DNA from: Bacillota bacterium
Lineage (GTDB): Bacteria > Bacillota > SHA-98 > UBA4971
Length of the DNA stretch: 64,000 bases
Direction: 5' to 3'
NCBI GenBank assembly: GCA_024653485.1
Contig: JANLFY010000003.1
Span: 176,686 to 240,685, forward strand
A model generated the notes under the pieces. It was given only the letters and a program-made list of their open reading frames with translations, was not told the origin of the DNA and did no database searches. A program made the translations under genes and the position numbers. Positions 20,823 to 29,720 of the stretch are shown here, piece after piece; the stretch's first letter is position 1, and each line of letters begins with the position of its first letter.

Positions 20823-21758
20823 TCAGGCTCGGGGGTGAGCCTTGTCGTAGACGAGCCTCAGCTTCTCTCTGCTCACATGGGTATAGATCTGCGTGGTCGA
20901 AATGCTCACATGGCCGAGCAGCTCCTGCACGGCTCGAAGGTCCGCACCGTGGTCAAGGAGATGGGTGGCAAAGGAGTGCCTGATTGCGTGAGGGCTCACC
21001 TTCTTGTCTATACTGACCTGCCTTATGTACTTGTCGAGCATGAGCTGAACGGCTCTGGTCGAAAGCCTCCGCCCTCCGCGATTCAAGAAGAGCGCCTCCT
21101 CGCCAGCTGCCTCTTCACGACGACCGCCCGCGAGAACAGGCCTGCCCTTCGCGATGTACTCTCTCAGCGCGTCTGCCGCACGCTCGCCGATTGGCACCAC
21201 GCGCTCCCTCCCGCCTTTCCCGAAGGCTCTTGCGAACCCGTGCGACAAGTCCACGTCAGCCATGTCAAGACCCACGAGTTCGCTCACACGCAGTCCCGCG
21301 GCGTACAGCGTCTCCAGGACGGCCCTGTCCCGAAGCCCGATCGGCGTATCCGATGCGGGAGCCTCCACGAGGCTGGTCACGTTCTCTTCGTGGAGAAAGC
21401 GCGGCAACATCCTGCCCAGCTTCGGCGCGCTCACACCCCGAGCTGGGTTCGTGCGGCAGAGCCCTTGCCTGCAAAGGTATGTGAAGAACGACCTTACGGC
21501 CGCAAGGCGGCGTGCGATGGTGCGTCTCGAGTACCGGGCCTTCTGCAGGTTCGCAAGGTACGCGCGGACCTCAAGGTGGCTTACTTCGGAAAGGTCCTTC
21601 CTCTCCTTGAGAGCCTCGTCGAGGAAGTCTATGAAACACCGCAGGTCATGGGAATAAGCTTCGAGCGTATGGGGCGACACGCCCTTTTCAAGCGCGAGGT
21701 GCGCGAGAAACCCGTCGACTTGCGAGGCCAGCAAAGGCGCAGCCCCCTTCCGGCTCAT
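20823..21758 (-). CDS. xerC: Tyrosine recombinase XerC-type (CodV)
   Basis: Site-specific recombinase that resolves chromosome dimers at dif together with a XerD partner. 311 residues: N-terminal SAM-like core-binding domain (ALEKGVSPHTLEAYSHDLRCFIDFL), then the catalytic domain with Arg in TLYAAGLRVSELVGL, Lys in GKGGRERVVPIG, HAIRHSFATHLLDHG, LLGHVSISTTQIYTHV with the nucleophile Tyr. Lies between trmFO and hslV exactly like codV of B. subtilis; no mobile-element context, so a housekeeping role is likely. Confidence 0.94.
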   Translation of the reverse strand: MSRKGAAPLLASQVDGFLAHLALEKGVSPHTLEAYSHDLRCFIDFLDEALKERKDLSEVSHLEVRAYLANLQKARYSRRTIARRLAAVRSFFTYLCRQGLCRTNPARGVSAPKLGRMLPRFLHEENVTSLVEAPASDTPIGLRDRAVLETLYAAGLRVSELVGLDMADVDLSHGFARAFGKGGRERVVPIGERAADALREYIAKGRPVLAGGRREEAAGEEALFLNRGGRRLSTRAVQLMLDKYIRQVSIDKKVSPHAIRHSFATHLLDHGADLRAVQELLGHVSISTTQIYTHVSREKLRLVYDKAHPRA

Positions 21759-21898
21759 GTCATGTCTCTAGCCGCTTGCCTCCCCGCAGATCAGGCAGCC
21801 CCCTGTGGACGAAGTAACGGAGCCGGCGATGAGGCGCACGGCCGCGGCCCTGCTGAGAAGCCCTCTTGGCGCCCATCTAGCCTCAAATTCTACCATAG

Positions 21899-23251
21899 TT
21901 ATAATATTTGTTCAACCCCACTCCGCAGAGTTTTCTCGAAATCTTTCGCGGCATTCAGGGCTCGAGTCGAAATCGCCCGCCTTGCCGCCCTTCCCCGCCC
22001 TCCTCCCGAGGCGCGCGGCATGATGCCGAAATTCGCGTTCATCGGCTGGAAGCCTCCAGCGTGAGGCGAGGTGATATACTGACACAGGCTGCCGTGGACC
22101 GTTTCCCTCGGGAACACCACGGGAGCCAGCCCGAGAGCTAGTCTCGACGCGTTTACCCCCGCCACTAGCCCCGAAGCCGCAGACTCCAGGTATCCCTCCA
22201 CGCCGGTCAGCTGCCCAGCGAAAAAGAGCGTGTCACGCAAGCGACACTGCATGGTCGGTCGGAGGAGTTCGGGCGAGTTCACGTAAGTGTTCCTGTGCAT
22301 CACCCCAAGCCTAACGAAATGCGCGCGCTCCAAGCCTGGAATCATCCGAAAGACACGTCGCTGTTCGTCCCAGGCAAGCCGCGTCTGAAAGCCCACCATG
22401 TTGAGGAGCGTCCCCTCTTCGTCCTCCCGCCTGAGCTGCACCACTGCGTACGGCCTCTCGCCGGTCCGCGGGTCGACCAAACCGACGGGACGCAGAGGTC
22501 CGTAGACGAGTGCCTCCTTGCCCCTCCGAGCCAGAACCTCCACAGGCATACACGACTCGAAGACCTTCGTGTCCTCGAAGCCGTGGACCGGAGCGCACCT
22601 CGCGGAAACGAGCGCTTCGTGGAAGCGCTCGTACTCCTCTTTCGTCATCGGGCAGTTGAGATAGTCCTTCCCCCCGCGACCGTAACGCGCCGCCCAGAAG
22701 GCCTTCGACATGTCGCAGGACTCGGCGGTCACTATCGGGGCCACCGCATCGTAGAAGTACAGATGCTCCGTCCCCGCAAGCCCCGCTATGGCCGCAGCCA
22801 TGTCATCGGAAGTGAGGGGACCCGTCGCTATCACCGTCGGGACATCTTCGGGGATCCCCCTCATCTCCCTCCTCACCAACTTCATGTTCGGGCACCTTTC
22901 AACGTACGCGGTCACCAGGCGGGCAAACCGCCGCCTGTCGCACGCCAACGCGGACCCCGCTGGTATCCTCGAGCATTCCGCGCACCTCATGATGATCGAC
23001 CCAAAGATCCTCATCTCCTCTTTGAGGACCCCTGCGGCGTTCAAGAGGCTGTCCGAGCCGAGAGAATTCGAGCAGACGAGCTCACCAAGGTCTCCTGTGG
23101 CGTGGGCTGGGGTCATCAACGACGGGCGCATCTCGAAAAGGACCACTCGCAGTCCTCTCCTGGCCACCTGCCAAGCTGCCTCGCTTCCGGCAAGACCTCC
23201 TCCCACCACTATCACGTCCGCTCCATCGATGTCGACCGCGGTCGTTTGCAT
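21899..23251 (-). CDS. trmFO: Methylenetetrahydrofolate-tRNA-(uracil-5-)-methyltransferase
   Basis: Folate- and FAD-dependent enzyme that makes m5U54 in the T-loop of tRNA. About 450 residues. FAD-binding DVIVVGGGLAGSEAAWQVARRG near the N-terminus, then MRPSLMTPAH, LVCSNSLGSDSLLNAAGVLKEEMR, the conserved CAECSRIPAGSALACDR-type Cys motif and ATGPLTSDDMA. ATG at 23251 is preferred; a GTG at 23266 is in frame. Situated between topA and xerC, the common Bacillota position of trmFO (gid). Confidence 0.96.
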   Translation of the reverse strand: MQTTAVDIDGADVIVVGGGLAGSEAAWQVARRGLRVVLFEMRPSLMTPAHATGDLGELVCSNSLGSDSLLNAAGVLKEEMRIFGSIIMRCAECSRIPAGSALACDRRRFARLVTAYVERCPNMKLVRREMRGIPEDVPTVIATGPLTSDDMAAAIAGLAGTEHLYFYDAVAPIVTAESCDMSKAFWAARYGRGGKDYLNCPMTKEEYERFHEALVSARCAPVHGFEDTKVFESCMPVEVLARRGKEALVYGPLRPVGLVDPRTGERPYAVVQLRREDEEGTLLNMVGFQTRLAWDEQRRVFRMIPGLERAHFVRLGVMHRNTYVNSPELLRPTMQCRLRDTLFFAGQLTGVEGYLESAASGLVAGVNASRLALGLAPVVFPRETVHGSLCQYITSPHAGGFQPMNANFGIMPRASGGGRGRAARRAISTRALNAAKDFEKTLRSGVEQIL

Positions 23252-23308
23252 AGCTGAACTCACCACGCAGCAAAGTCAGGGTCTGCAGTCGCTGCACTCA
23301 GAGGATGC

Positions 23309-25414
23309 TCACGCGTTGGCTCCCGCGCCGCCAGGCTCCGCCTTTCCCTCTTCACGATAGTCGCAGGTCTCTCTCACGCAAGCCCGCACCCCGCCCCCTC
23401 TCCCGCGCTTCACAAGGAATGCGCCGCACTTGGGACAGGTGACCTTCAGCGGAGTGTACCACGTGGTGAACCGGCAGTCCGGGTACCTACTGCAGCCATA
23501 GAACTTCCGGCCCTTCTTCGTCCTGCGCTCCACCACCTCCGCGCCACACTCGGGGCAGGCCACTCCCGTAGAGCGCACGATCTTCTTCGTGAAGGTACAA
23601 TCGGGATACCCCTGGCAACCGAGGAACGTTCCAAACCTCCCATGTTTCACCACGAGCGGGCGCCCACACTCGGGGCACTTCTCGTCGGTAACCTCGTCGG
23701 GGATCTTCACTCGCCCCATGGTTTCCTCTGCCGCCGTCACGACCTTCTGGAAGGGGACGTAGAATTCGTCGACCACCCTCACCCAGTCGAGCTCGCCCTC
23801 TGCGATCCTGTCGAGCTTGCTTTCCACGTCGGCAGTGAACGCCACGTCCACCACTTGCGGGTATACCTGCTTCAGAACGTCTACGACGACGAACCCAAGC
23901 TGAGTTGGATGAAATCTCCTGTCCTCCAGAACGACGTACCCACGCCTCAGGATCGTGTCGATGATGGGTGCGTACGTACTCGGCCTTCCTATGCCGTTTT
24001 CCTCCAACGCCTTGACGAGCGTGGCCTCAGTGTAGCGCGGCGGCGGCTCCGTGAAATGCTGGGCGTGCTCCAACTTCACAAGGGCAAGTTCCTCACCCTC
24101 GCGCACCTCTGGAAGGCTCTGTTCCTCCCCCTTCTCAGTGTCGGAGGCCTCCTGATACACCATGGCGAAGCCGGGGAACTTCACCCTGGAACCCGTGGCT
24201 CTGAAGGTGTATCCCCTCGCCCGGACATCCACGCTCATGGCGTCGAGCACGGCCGATTCCATCTGGCTCGCCACGAACCTCTCCCATATCAACCTGTACA
24301 GTCTGTACTGGTCACGAGTGAGGTATTGCTTCACGTGGTCCGGCAGCCTCTCCACGTTTGTGGGGCGTATCGCTTCATGCGCGTCCTGGCTCGTCGTCTT
24401 CGCGCGGTAGCGCCTCGGGTGCCCCGGGGCGTACTCCCGCCCGTATGTCTTTACGATGAACGCCCTCGCGGCTTGTTCCGCTTCAGCGGCCACCCGCACT
24501 GAGTCCGTGCGGATGTACGTCACCAACCCCACGCTTCCCTCGTCGCCGAGCGGTAAGCCCTCGTATAGCTGCTGGGCCACCATCATCGTCTTCTTCGACC
24601 CGAAGCCGAGCCTCCGCGAAGCCTCCTGCTGCATGGTGCTCGTGGTGAATGGGGGCGAGGGGTTTCTCCGGCGCTCCTTTCTAGAAACTTGCTCGACTAG
24701 GTACGTTGCACCTTCGAGCTCCTTCAGAATGGATCCGGCTTCGCCTTCGTTTCTGATCTCGACTTTCTTTCCGCCCCGTAGCACGAGCTTGGCGGGGAAC
24801 TCCCGCCCTCCCTCACCTGATAGGAGGTGAGCGGTTATGGACCAGTACTCCTCCCTGACATGCGCTTGTATTTCCCTCTCCCTGTCGCAGACCAGCCGTA
24901 CCGCCACAGACTGGACTCTTCCGGCGGACAACCCTCTACGGACCTTCTTCCACAGAAGCGGGCTCAGTCCGTAACCGACAAGCCTATCGAGCACGCGTCT
25001 AGCCTGCTGCGCGTTCACACGGGCCATGTCGATGGGCCTTGGGCTGCCCAAGGCGGCTCTCACGGCCGTCCGGGTTATCTCATTGAACTCGATCCGGCAA
25101 GGGCTCCCCGGGTCGATCCCCAGCACCTGTGTGAGGTGCCACGATATCGCCTCACCTTCACGGTCTGGGTCGGTCGCGAGCAGCACCCCGTCCACCGATG
25201 CCACCGCTCCCTTGAGCTCTCGGATGATATCACCCCTGTCTTTGATGAGCACGTAATGAGGGGCGTACCCACCTTTCAGGTCCACTCCGAGCTTGCTCTT
25301 GGGAAGATCGCGCACATGCCCCTTGGAAGCTTTCACCGTGAACCCGGAGCCGAGGAACTTGCCGATGGTCTTCGCCTTTGCAGGCGATTCCACTATCACG
25401 AGGGATTTCGACAT
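23309..25414 (-). CDS. topA: DNA topoisomerase I
   Basis: Type IA topoisomerase relaxing negative supercoils. 701 residues: TOPRIM domain (LVIVESPAKAKTIGKFLG; ATDPDREGEAISWHL), the active-site Tyr in VTYIRTDSVRV, and a C-terminal run of three Cys4 zinc ribbons (CPECGRP, CPECGAEV, CPKCGAF starts). The last finger ends in a short Gly/Ala tail. ATG at 25414 has GAGGAG seven bases upstream; the frame is open back to 25537 but the extra 41 residues are Arg/Ser-rich and not family-like. Confidence 0.97.
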   Translation of the reverse strand: MSKSLVIVESPAKAKTIGKFLGSGFTVKASKGHVRDLPKSKLGVDLKGGYAPHYVLIKDRGDIIRELKGAVASVDGVLLATDPDREGEAISWHLTQVLGIDPGSPCRIEFNEITRTAVRAALGSPRPIDMARVNAQQARRVLDRLVGYGLSPLLWKKVRRGLSAGRVQSVAVRLVCDREREIQAHVREEYWSITAHLLSGEGGREFPAKLVLRGGKKVEIRNEGEAGSILKELEGATYLVEQVSRKERRRNPSPPFTTSTMQQEASRRLGFGSKKTMMVAQQLYEGLPLGDEGSVGLVTYIRTDSVRVAAEAEQAARAFIVKTYGREYAPGHPRRYRAKTTSQDAHEAIRPTNVERLPDHVKQYLTRDQYRLYRLIWERFVASQMESAVLDAMSVDVRARGYTFRATGSRVKFPGFAMVYQEASDTEKGEEQSLPEVREGEELALVKLEHAQHFTEPPPRYTEATLVKALEENGIGRPSTYAPIIDTILRRGYVVLEDRRFHPTQLGFVVVDVLKQVYPQVVDVAFTADVESKLDRIAEGELDWVRVVDEFYVPFQKVVTAAEETMGRVKIPDEVTDEKCPECGRPLVVKHGRFGTFLGCQGYPDCTFTKKIVRSTGVACPECGAEVVERRTKKGRKFYGCSRYPDCRFTTWYTPLKVTCPKCGAFLVKRGRGGGVRACVRETCDYREEGKAEPGGAGANA

Positions 25415-25446
25415 TCCGACACTCCTCACCCATTCTGTGCTTTCGC

Positions 25447-25809
25447 TCAGTGAAGCAGCCGAGGCCGAGGTCCTGCGTCTTGCTCCTCGTCCTCCTCCCC
25501 AGCATCGTCGTCCCCGTCGCGCCCGCTGGCTTTCCAAAGGATGATGGCTGCCCTATCTCTGTCCGCTATCACGCTGGATAGCACCAGCGCCAACTCCTTC
25601 GCGTCGACCTCGCCGGACTCGAGGGTCGCAATGAGGAGGAGAGCCTCTTCGAGCTCATCGGCTCTGACGAGGTCGGCTTCCTGTAGGAAAGCAAGAAGGC
25701 CCCAAGCGTCGACGGTTAGCTTCTGTCGTTCATGTGCGTTTAATACCCTTCGCGGAGCGGCCGCAAGTCGGCGCCTTCCGCGCGTCTGGTCGCGTTTGCT
25801 GCAGGCCAC
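25447..25809 (-). CDS. Smg/DUF494-like protein
   Basis: About 120 residues. The segment HERQKLTVDAWGLLAFLQEADLV and what follows (ELEEALLLIATLE...VDAKELALVLSSVI) resemble the C-terminal half of Smg/DUF494 proteins, which sit between dprA and topA in many bacteria. The N-terminal half usual for the family is absent, replaced by a basic stretch (RDQTRGRRRLAAAPRR), and the C-terminus is an acidic tail. GTG at 25809 has GAAGGTGATAGG upstream. Function of the family is not firmly known; its conserved link to dprA/topA suggests DNA metabolism. Confidence 0.7.
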   Translation of the reverse strand: MACSKRDQTRGRRRLAAAPRRVLNAHERQKLTVDAWGLLAFLQEADLVRADELEEALLLIATLESGEVDAKELALVLSSVIADRDRAAIILWKASGRDGDDDAGEEDEEQDAGPRPRLLH

Positions 25810-25822
25810 CCTATCACCTTCC

Positions 25823-26938
25823 TCACGAGCGTCGCGCGTAGCCGTCGAGAGAACGCTCAACAATCCCGCGAAGCTCCAGCGACCCGAGAGCGACTGCAAC
25901 GTCTTGGGGGGCCAGCCCCGTCTCGTATACTATATCATCGGCGGACACCGGAGAGAATCCCATCACCGCAAGGACTCTTCTCTCCCGAGCTGACAGACTC
26001 GACTCACCTTCCATGGTGCCCCTGTGATCCCCGCGAGGCACCTCGATCCCGAGCTCGTCGAGGACGTCCGCGATTCCCTCCACGAGCCTCGCCCCTTCCT
26101 TGATGAGGCGGTGAGTCCCCCGTGAGAGTGGGCTTTCGATGTCGCCCGGAACAGCAAAGACCTCGCGTCCCTGGTCAGCCGCAAACTCCGCCGTGATGAG
26201 CGAGCCGCTCGTTTCCCCCGCTTCCACTACAACCACACCCAGGGAGAGCCCGCTGATGATCCTATTGCGAGCTGGAAAGTTGCGAGCGAGGGGGCGGGTG
26301 CCAAGAGAGCGTTCGCTCACGAGCGCCCCGTTTCCTGCAATCTCCTGCGCGAGTTTCACGTTCTCCGGAGGGTACACCACGTCTATGCCGCACCCCAGGA
26401 CTGCGATGGTGCGCCCACCGCGCTCCAGGGCGGCATGATGGGCGACCGAGTCGATGCCCCTCGCCATTCCCGATACCACAGTGAGGCCGGCCGCTGCGGC
26501 TTCGGACGAGAGAAGACGCGCTGCCCTACGGCCATAATGACTGCCCCGTCTCGACCCTACGATCGCAAGAGAGAACGCGTCCGACGGAAGGAGCGTCCCC
26601 TTGACGTAGAGCACGGGAGGAGGATGGTTGATGGTGTGCAGGCGTTCAGGATACCCAGGGTCAGAGGAGGTCACTATCTTCACGCCGAGCTTGGACGCGG
26701 TGCGAAGCTCCTCCCGCAAGAGCTTCCCGTCGCGGACTGCCGCTATCTTCCGAGCTGTCACGGGGCCGATGCCTTCCACGGTGCGAAGCTGGGCTTCGCT
26801 CGCGAGGAGGGCCTCCCGGGCAGAGCCGAATCTCTCGATGAGGCTTGCAAGCCTCTCCCCACCTATCGTGTCCACCAAGTTGAGAGCGATCACACACTCT
26901 CTCTCGTCCATGTGTTCCCAACCCATTACCGCGGCCAC
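25823..26938 (-). CDS. dprA: DNA-processing protein DprA (Smf)
   Basis: Loads RecA on incoming single-stranded DNA during transformation. 371 residues: N-terminal HhH/SAM-like region (VEGIGPVTARKIAAV), Rossmann-type core with SLAIVGSRRGSHYGRRAARLL, VSGMARGIDSVAHHAAL, TIAVLGCGIDVVYPPEN, RNRIISGLSLGVVVVEA and GTHRLIKEGARLVEG, and a C-terminal winged helix (DDIVYETGLAPQDVAVALGSLELRGIVER). No clear ribosome binding site precedes the first ATG, so the start may be a few codons later. Upstream neighbour is comM. Confidence 0.95.
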   Translation of the reverse strand: MAAVMGWEHMDERECVIALNLVDTIGGERLASLIERFGSAREALLASEAQLRTVEGIGPVTARKIAAVRDGKLLREELRTASKLGVKIVTSSDPGYPERLHTINHPPPVLYVKGTLLPSDAFSLAIVGSRRGSHYGRRAARLLSSEAAAAGLTVVSGMARGIDSVAHHAALERGGRTIAVLGCGIDVVYPPENVKLAQEIAGNGALVSERSLGTRPLARNFPARNRIISGLSLGVVVVEAGETSGSLITAEFAADQGREVFAVPGDIESPLSRGTHRLIKEGARLVEGIADVLDELGIEVPRGDHRGTMEGESSLSARERRVLAVMGFSPVSADDIVYETGLAPQDVAVALGSLELRGIVERSLDGYARRS

Positions 26939-27058
26939 GAGCAGCCGCGTTCATCCTGTCGCACTTGCGGACCGCCCGACGACCGGGCGCGCTCGGGCGG
27001 GCGAGCCGCACAGCCCCAGGCCGCCCGCACGTTGCCGCCTGGGAAGCGCTCAAACGCG

Positions 27059-28582
27059 CTAACGGGCTGCGAATGACCTGTAGCTCACGGCCTCGCCCAC
27101 GTGGCGCACGAGCAACTCGTCGTTTCCGTCGAGATCTGCTATGGTTCTGGCCACCTTCAGCACCCTGGCGTAGGCGCGCGCCGACAGACCCAGCTTGGCA
27201 CAGGCAGAGTACAACATGATCCTCGCGTCCTTTGACATGCGACAGTGCTCGCGGATCTCCGCGGGTTTCATCTCCGCGTTGGTGCGAATCGAGAGCCCTT
27301 CGAACCTCTTTTCCTGGACCTCCCTGGCCGTGACCACTCTCCTCCTGATCTCTTCGGAGGTCTCCGACACTGGACCCCTCTCGACGTCTTCCATGTTCAC
27401 CCTCCCCACGTGCAGATGGATGTCTATTCTGTCGAGCAGAGGCCCCGAGAGCCCGGCTAGGTACCTTTTCACCATGGCAGGGGTGCAGGTGCACCCGGTG
27501 GACCCGTAACCCCGCCCGCATGGGCACGGGTTCATGGCTCCTACGAGGATGAACCGAGCGGGAAAAGTCGCAACCCCGCCCGACCGCGATATTGTGACAA
27601 GGCCGTCTTCGAGGGGTTGCCTGAGAGCCTCCAGGGCACGTCCGGAAAACTCCGGCATCTCGTCCAGAAAAAGCACACCCCGGTGAGCGAGGGAGACCTC
27701 CCCCGGCTTGGGCACGCGGCCTCCTCCGATGAGGCCGGCCAGCGATATGCTGTGGTGGGGATCCCTGAAAGGCCGTTCCGATACGATGCTCGCGCCCGCC
27801 GGAAGGCGGCCCGCCGCGCTGTAGACCCTCGTCACCTCCAGGGTTTCGTCCCACGACAATGGCGGCAGGATGGAAGGCAGGCGCCTTGCGAGCATGGTCT
27901 TGCCCGCGCCCGGAGGCCCCACCATGAGCACGTTGTGCCCTCCTGCCGCAGCCACTTCGAGAGCACGCCTTGCGTGATCCTGTCCCAGAACATCACCAAA
28001 GTCGGGGACTCTTTCCCCGTTACCCTTGCCCGGAACGCAACGTCTCGTGGAAGGGGTCTTCCCAACGCTGATGGCCCCGGAAAGGTGACCGACCGCCTCG
28101 CGAAGCGTGCTCACCCCGTACACGTCGAGGCCGTCAACGAGCGCTGCCTCCCCGGCGTTCTCGCGTGCCACCACCATCTTCGAGAACCCTGCTGCTTTGG
28201 CGGCGAGAGCAATGGGGAGGACGCCCCACGTGCCCCGGACGTGGCCGTCCAGTGACAGCTCACCGACAAGCACCTGGCCCTCCGCCGCAGGCGCCGGGAC
28301 CTCCCCGGTCGCGGTCAGAATGCCTACTGCCATTGCCAGGTCGAAACAAGCTCCCTCCTTCCGGACCATGGCCGGCGCGAGGTTGACCGTGATCCGCCGA
28401 AGGGGGAACTCGAACCCGGAGTTCCTGAGGGCTGCCCTCACTCGCTCCCGGGACTCCCGTGTGGCGGCGTCCGGCAGTCCCACCACTTCGAACGAAGGAA
28501 GGCCTGCCGACACGTCTACCTCCACGTGGACCGGGTACCCGTCCACCCCGAGAACCGCGCCGCTCGGCACCTTCGCCAGCAA
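27059..28582 (-). CDS. comM: YifB/ComM-family Mg-chelatase-like AAA+ ATPase
   Basis: About 507 residues: N-terminal Lon-like fold domain (VLGVDGYPVHVEVDVSAGLP; GLPDAATRESRERVRAALRN), central AAA+ module with Walker A GPPGAGKTMLARRLPSILP, Walker B LFLDEMPEF and the conserved GAMNPCPCG segment, and a C-terminal helical domain (ALNLARTIADLDG-like). ComM is a branch-migration helicase helping recombination during transformation in Gram-negatives; adjacency with dprA supports a DNA uptake/recombination role here. TTG at 28582 is chosen for its GGAGGTG six bases upstream and the usual MLAKV start. Confidence 0.93.
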   Translation of the reverse strand: MLAKVPSGAVLGVDGYPVHVEVDVSAGLPSFEVVGLPDAATRESRERVRAALRNSGFEFPLRRITVNLAPAMVRKEGACFDLAMAVGILTATGEVPAPAAEGQVLVGELSLDGHVRGTWGVLPIALAAKAAGFSKMVVARENAGEAALVDGLDVYGVSTLREAVGHLSGAISVGKTPSTRRCVPGKGNGERVPDFGDVLGQDHARRALEVAAAGGHNVLMVGPPGAGKTMLARRLPSILPPLSWDETLEVTRVYSAAGRLPAGASIVSERPFRDPHHSISLAGLIGGGRVPKPGEVSLAHRGVLFLDEMPEFSGRALEALRQPLEDGLVTISRSGGVATFPARFILVGAMNPCPCGRGYGSTGCTCTPAMVKRYLAGLSGPLLDRIDIHLHVGRVNMEDVERGPVSETSEEIRRRVVTAREVQEKRFEGLSIRTNAEMKPAEIREHCRMSKDARIMLYSACAKLGLSARAYARVLKVARTIADLDGNDELLVRHVGEAVSYRSFAAR

Positions 28583-28587
28583 AGACC

Positions 28588-28989
28588 TCACCTCCTGCAG
28601 TCGAAGGCGCCCTTTATGAGAGAGATGGCCGGCGGACCCACGGGGCGGATGTCCACCGCGACCACGTCGAACCTGCACTCGGCTCCGGCCATTCCGCGTT
28701 CGACGACATACGCGAGAGCCGTCCTCACCAGACGTCTACGCTTGCCCGCGGTCACCTGCTCGACGGCCCAGCCAAACCTACCAGACCTCCGCGTCTTGAC
28801 CTCCACGAACACCACCGTGTCCCCATCGCGCGCCACGACGTCGATCTCCCCCGTCTTCCGGCGAAAGTTGCGTTCCAGGACGACGAATCCCACTGATTCA
28901 AGGTAATTTGCCGCAAGCTCCTCGCCCAAGACGCCCAGGCTGCCGCCAGATGCGCCCACAAGTCCCACTTCCCTGGCATGTACTGACAT
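28588..28989 (-). CDS. yraN: UPF0102 (YraN) nuclease-like protein
   Basis: About 133 residues with a restriction-endonuclease-like fold: LGEELAANYLESVGFVVLERNFR, the catalytic-type GEIDVVARDGDTVVFVEVKTR (Asp, Glu-x-Lys) and a C-terminal FDVVAVD strand. Function is unproven in the family; adjacency with rnhB and comM is common. ATG at 28989 is used; no good ribosome binding site is visible there, and ATG at 29031 is an alternative that would add 14 residues. Confidence 0.85.
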   Translation of the reverse strand: MSVHAREVGLVGASGGSLGVLGEELAANYLESVGFVVLERNFRRKTGEIDVVARDGDTVVFVEVKTRRSGRFGWAVEQVTAGKRRRLVRTALAYVVERGMAGAECRFDVVAVDIRPVGPPAISLIKGAFDCRR

Positions 28990-29054
28990 AGATGTCTTTT
29001 CGCTACGGGGCTGGATATTCCTGCCACTCATCGGCGGCAGATTGGCAAATTGTG

Positions 29055-29720
29055 TCACACCCCGAGATCCCGGGCGAAGCTGGATTGATGACAGAGGATG
29101 CGTCTGAGGAACGTTTTTCTGTGCAGTGGACACGGGCCATGCTCGAGTATGGCCGCAACGTGCTCCCGCGTGCAGTACCCCTTGTGAGACCCGATGCGGT
29201 ACTGCGGGTACTGCGCGTCCCATACCTCACACATTCTATCTCTCGTGACCTTGGCGACTATGGACGCGGCTGCGATGGCCTGCGAGAGCGCGTCCCCGTG
29301 AACGATGGCGATTTGAGGAACGGGCACGCCCACCTCTTCAGCGTCCACTAGAAGGTAGTCGGGGACGATTCCGAGGCTCTCCACCGCCTTCTTCATAGCG
29401 AGCCTCGCCGCCTGCCTGATATTGATGCGGTCGACGGTCTCCGCGTCCACCGCACCGGTTCCCACGGCGACGGCCGTCTGCAGTATCGCGTCGTAAAGCT
29501 CCTCCCGCCTCTTGGGCGAGAGGGTCTTGGAATCGCGCACCCCCGGGAGCAGAGTCCCAGGCCGGAAGACTACCGCCGCGGCGACGACCGACGCGAGGAG
29601 AGCTCCGCGGCCGGCTTCATCTATCCCCGCAACGGCCACATAACCTCGATTCCACAGGCGTCGCTCGAACTCCAACAGGTCCACGCCGGAACCTTGTCTC
29701 GCTGCGGAAACGTCGGTCAC
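29055..29720 (-). CDS. rnhB: Ribonuclease HII
   Basis: Removes RNA from RNA-DNA hybrids and single ribonucleotides in DNA. 221 residues. The first catalytic pair is in AGIDEAGRG (residues 31-39), with the junction-sensing GRG intact; other carboxylates are in LLVDAEE and the SIVAKVTRDRMCEVW region; HKGYCTREH matches the conserved HKGY. The motif after GRG is ALLASVV rather than the usual PLAGPVV, which is unusual. GTG start overlaps the rbgA stop by four bases. Confidence 0.93.
   Translation of the reverse strand: MTDVSAARQGSGVDLLEFERRLWNRGYVAVAGIDEAGRGALLASVVAAAVVFRPGTLLPGVRDSKTLSPKRREELYDAILQTAVAVGTGAVDAETVDRINIRQAARLAMKKAVESLGIVPDYLLVDAEEVGVPVPQIAIVHGDALSQAIAAASIVAKVTRDRMCEVWDAQYPQYRIGSHKGYCTREHVAAILEHGPCPLHRKTFLRRILCHQSSFARDLGV

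Noticed and set aside
20823-21758. XerC as an integrase of a mobile element
   Set aside because: Its neighbours and order (trmFO-xerC-hslVU-codY) are those of the housekeeping codV locus, and no attachment repeats or cargo genes are nearby.
20679-22064. 461-codon open frame on the plus strand across hslV, xerC and trmFO
   Set aside because: It crosses three confirmed genes in antisense and has no recognisable domain.
26661-27854. 397-codon open frame on the minus strand in another frame across dprA and comM
   Set aside because: Composition is Arg/Gly/Pro shadow-like; DprA and ComM motifs are continuous in their own frames.
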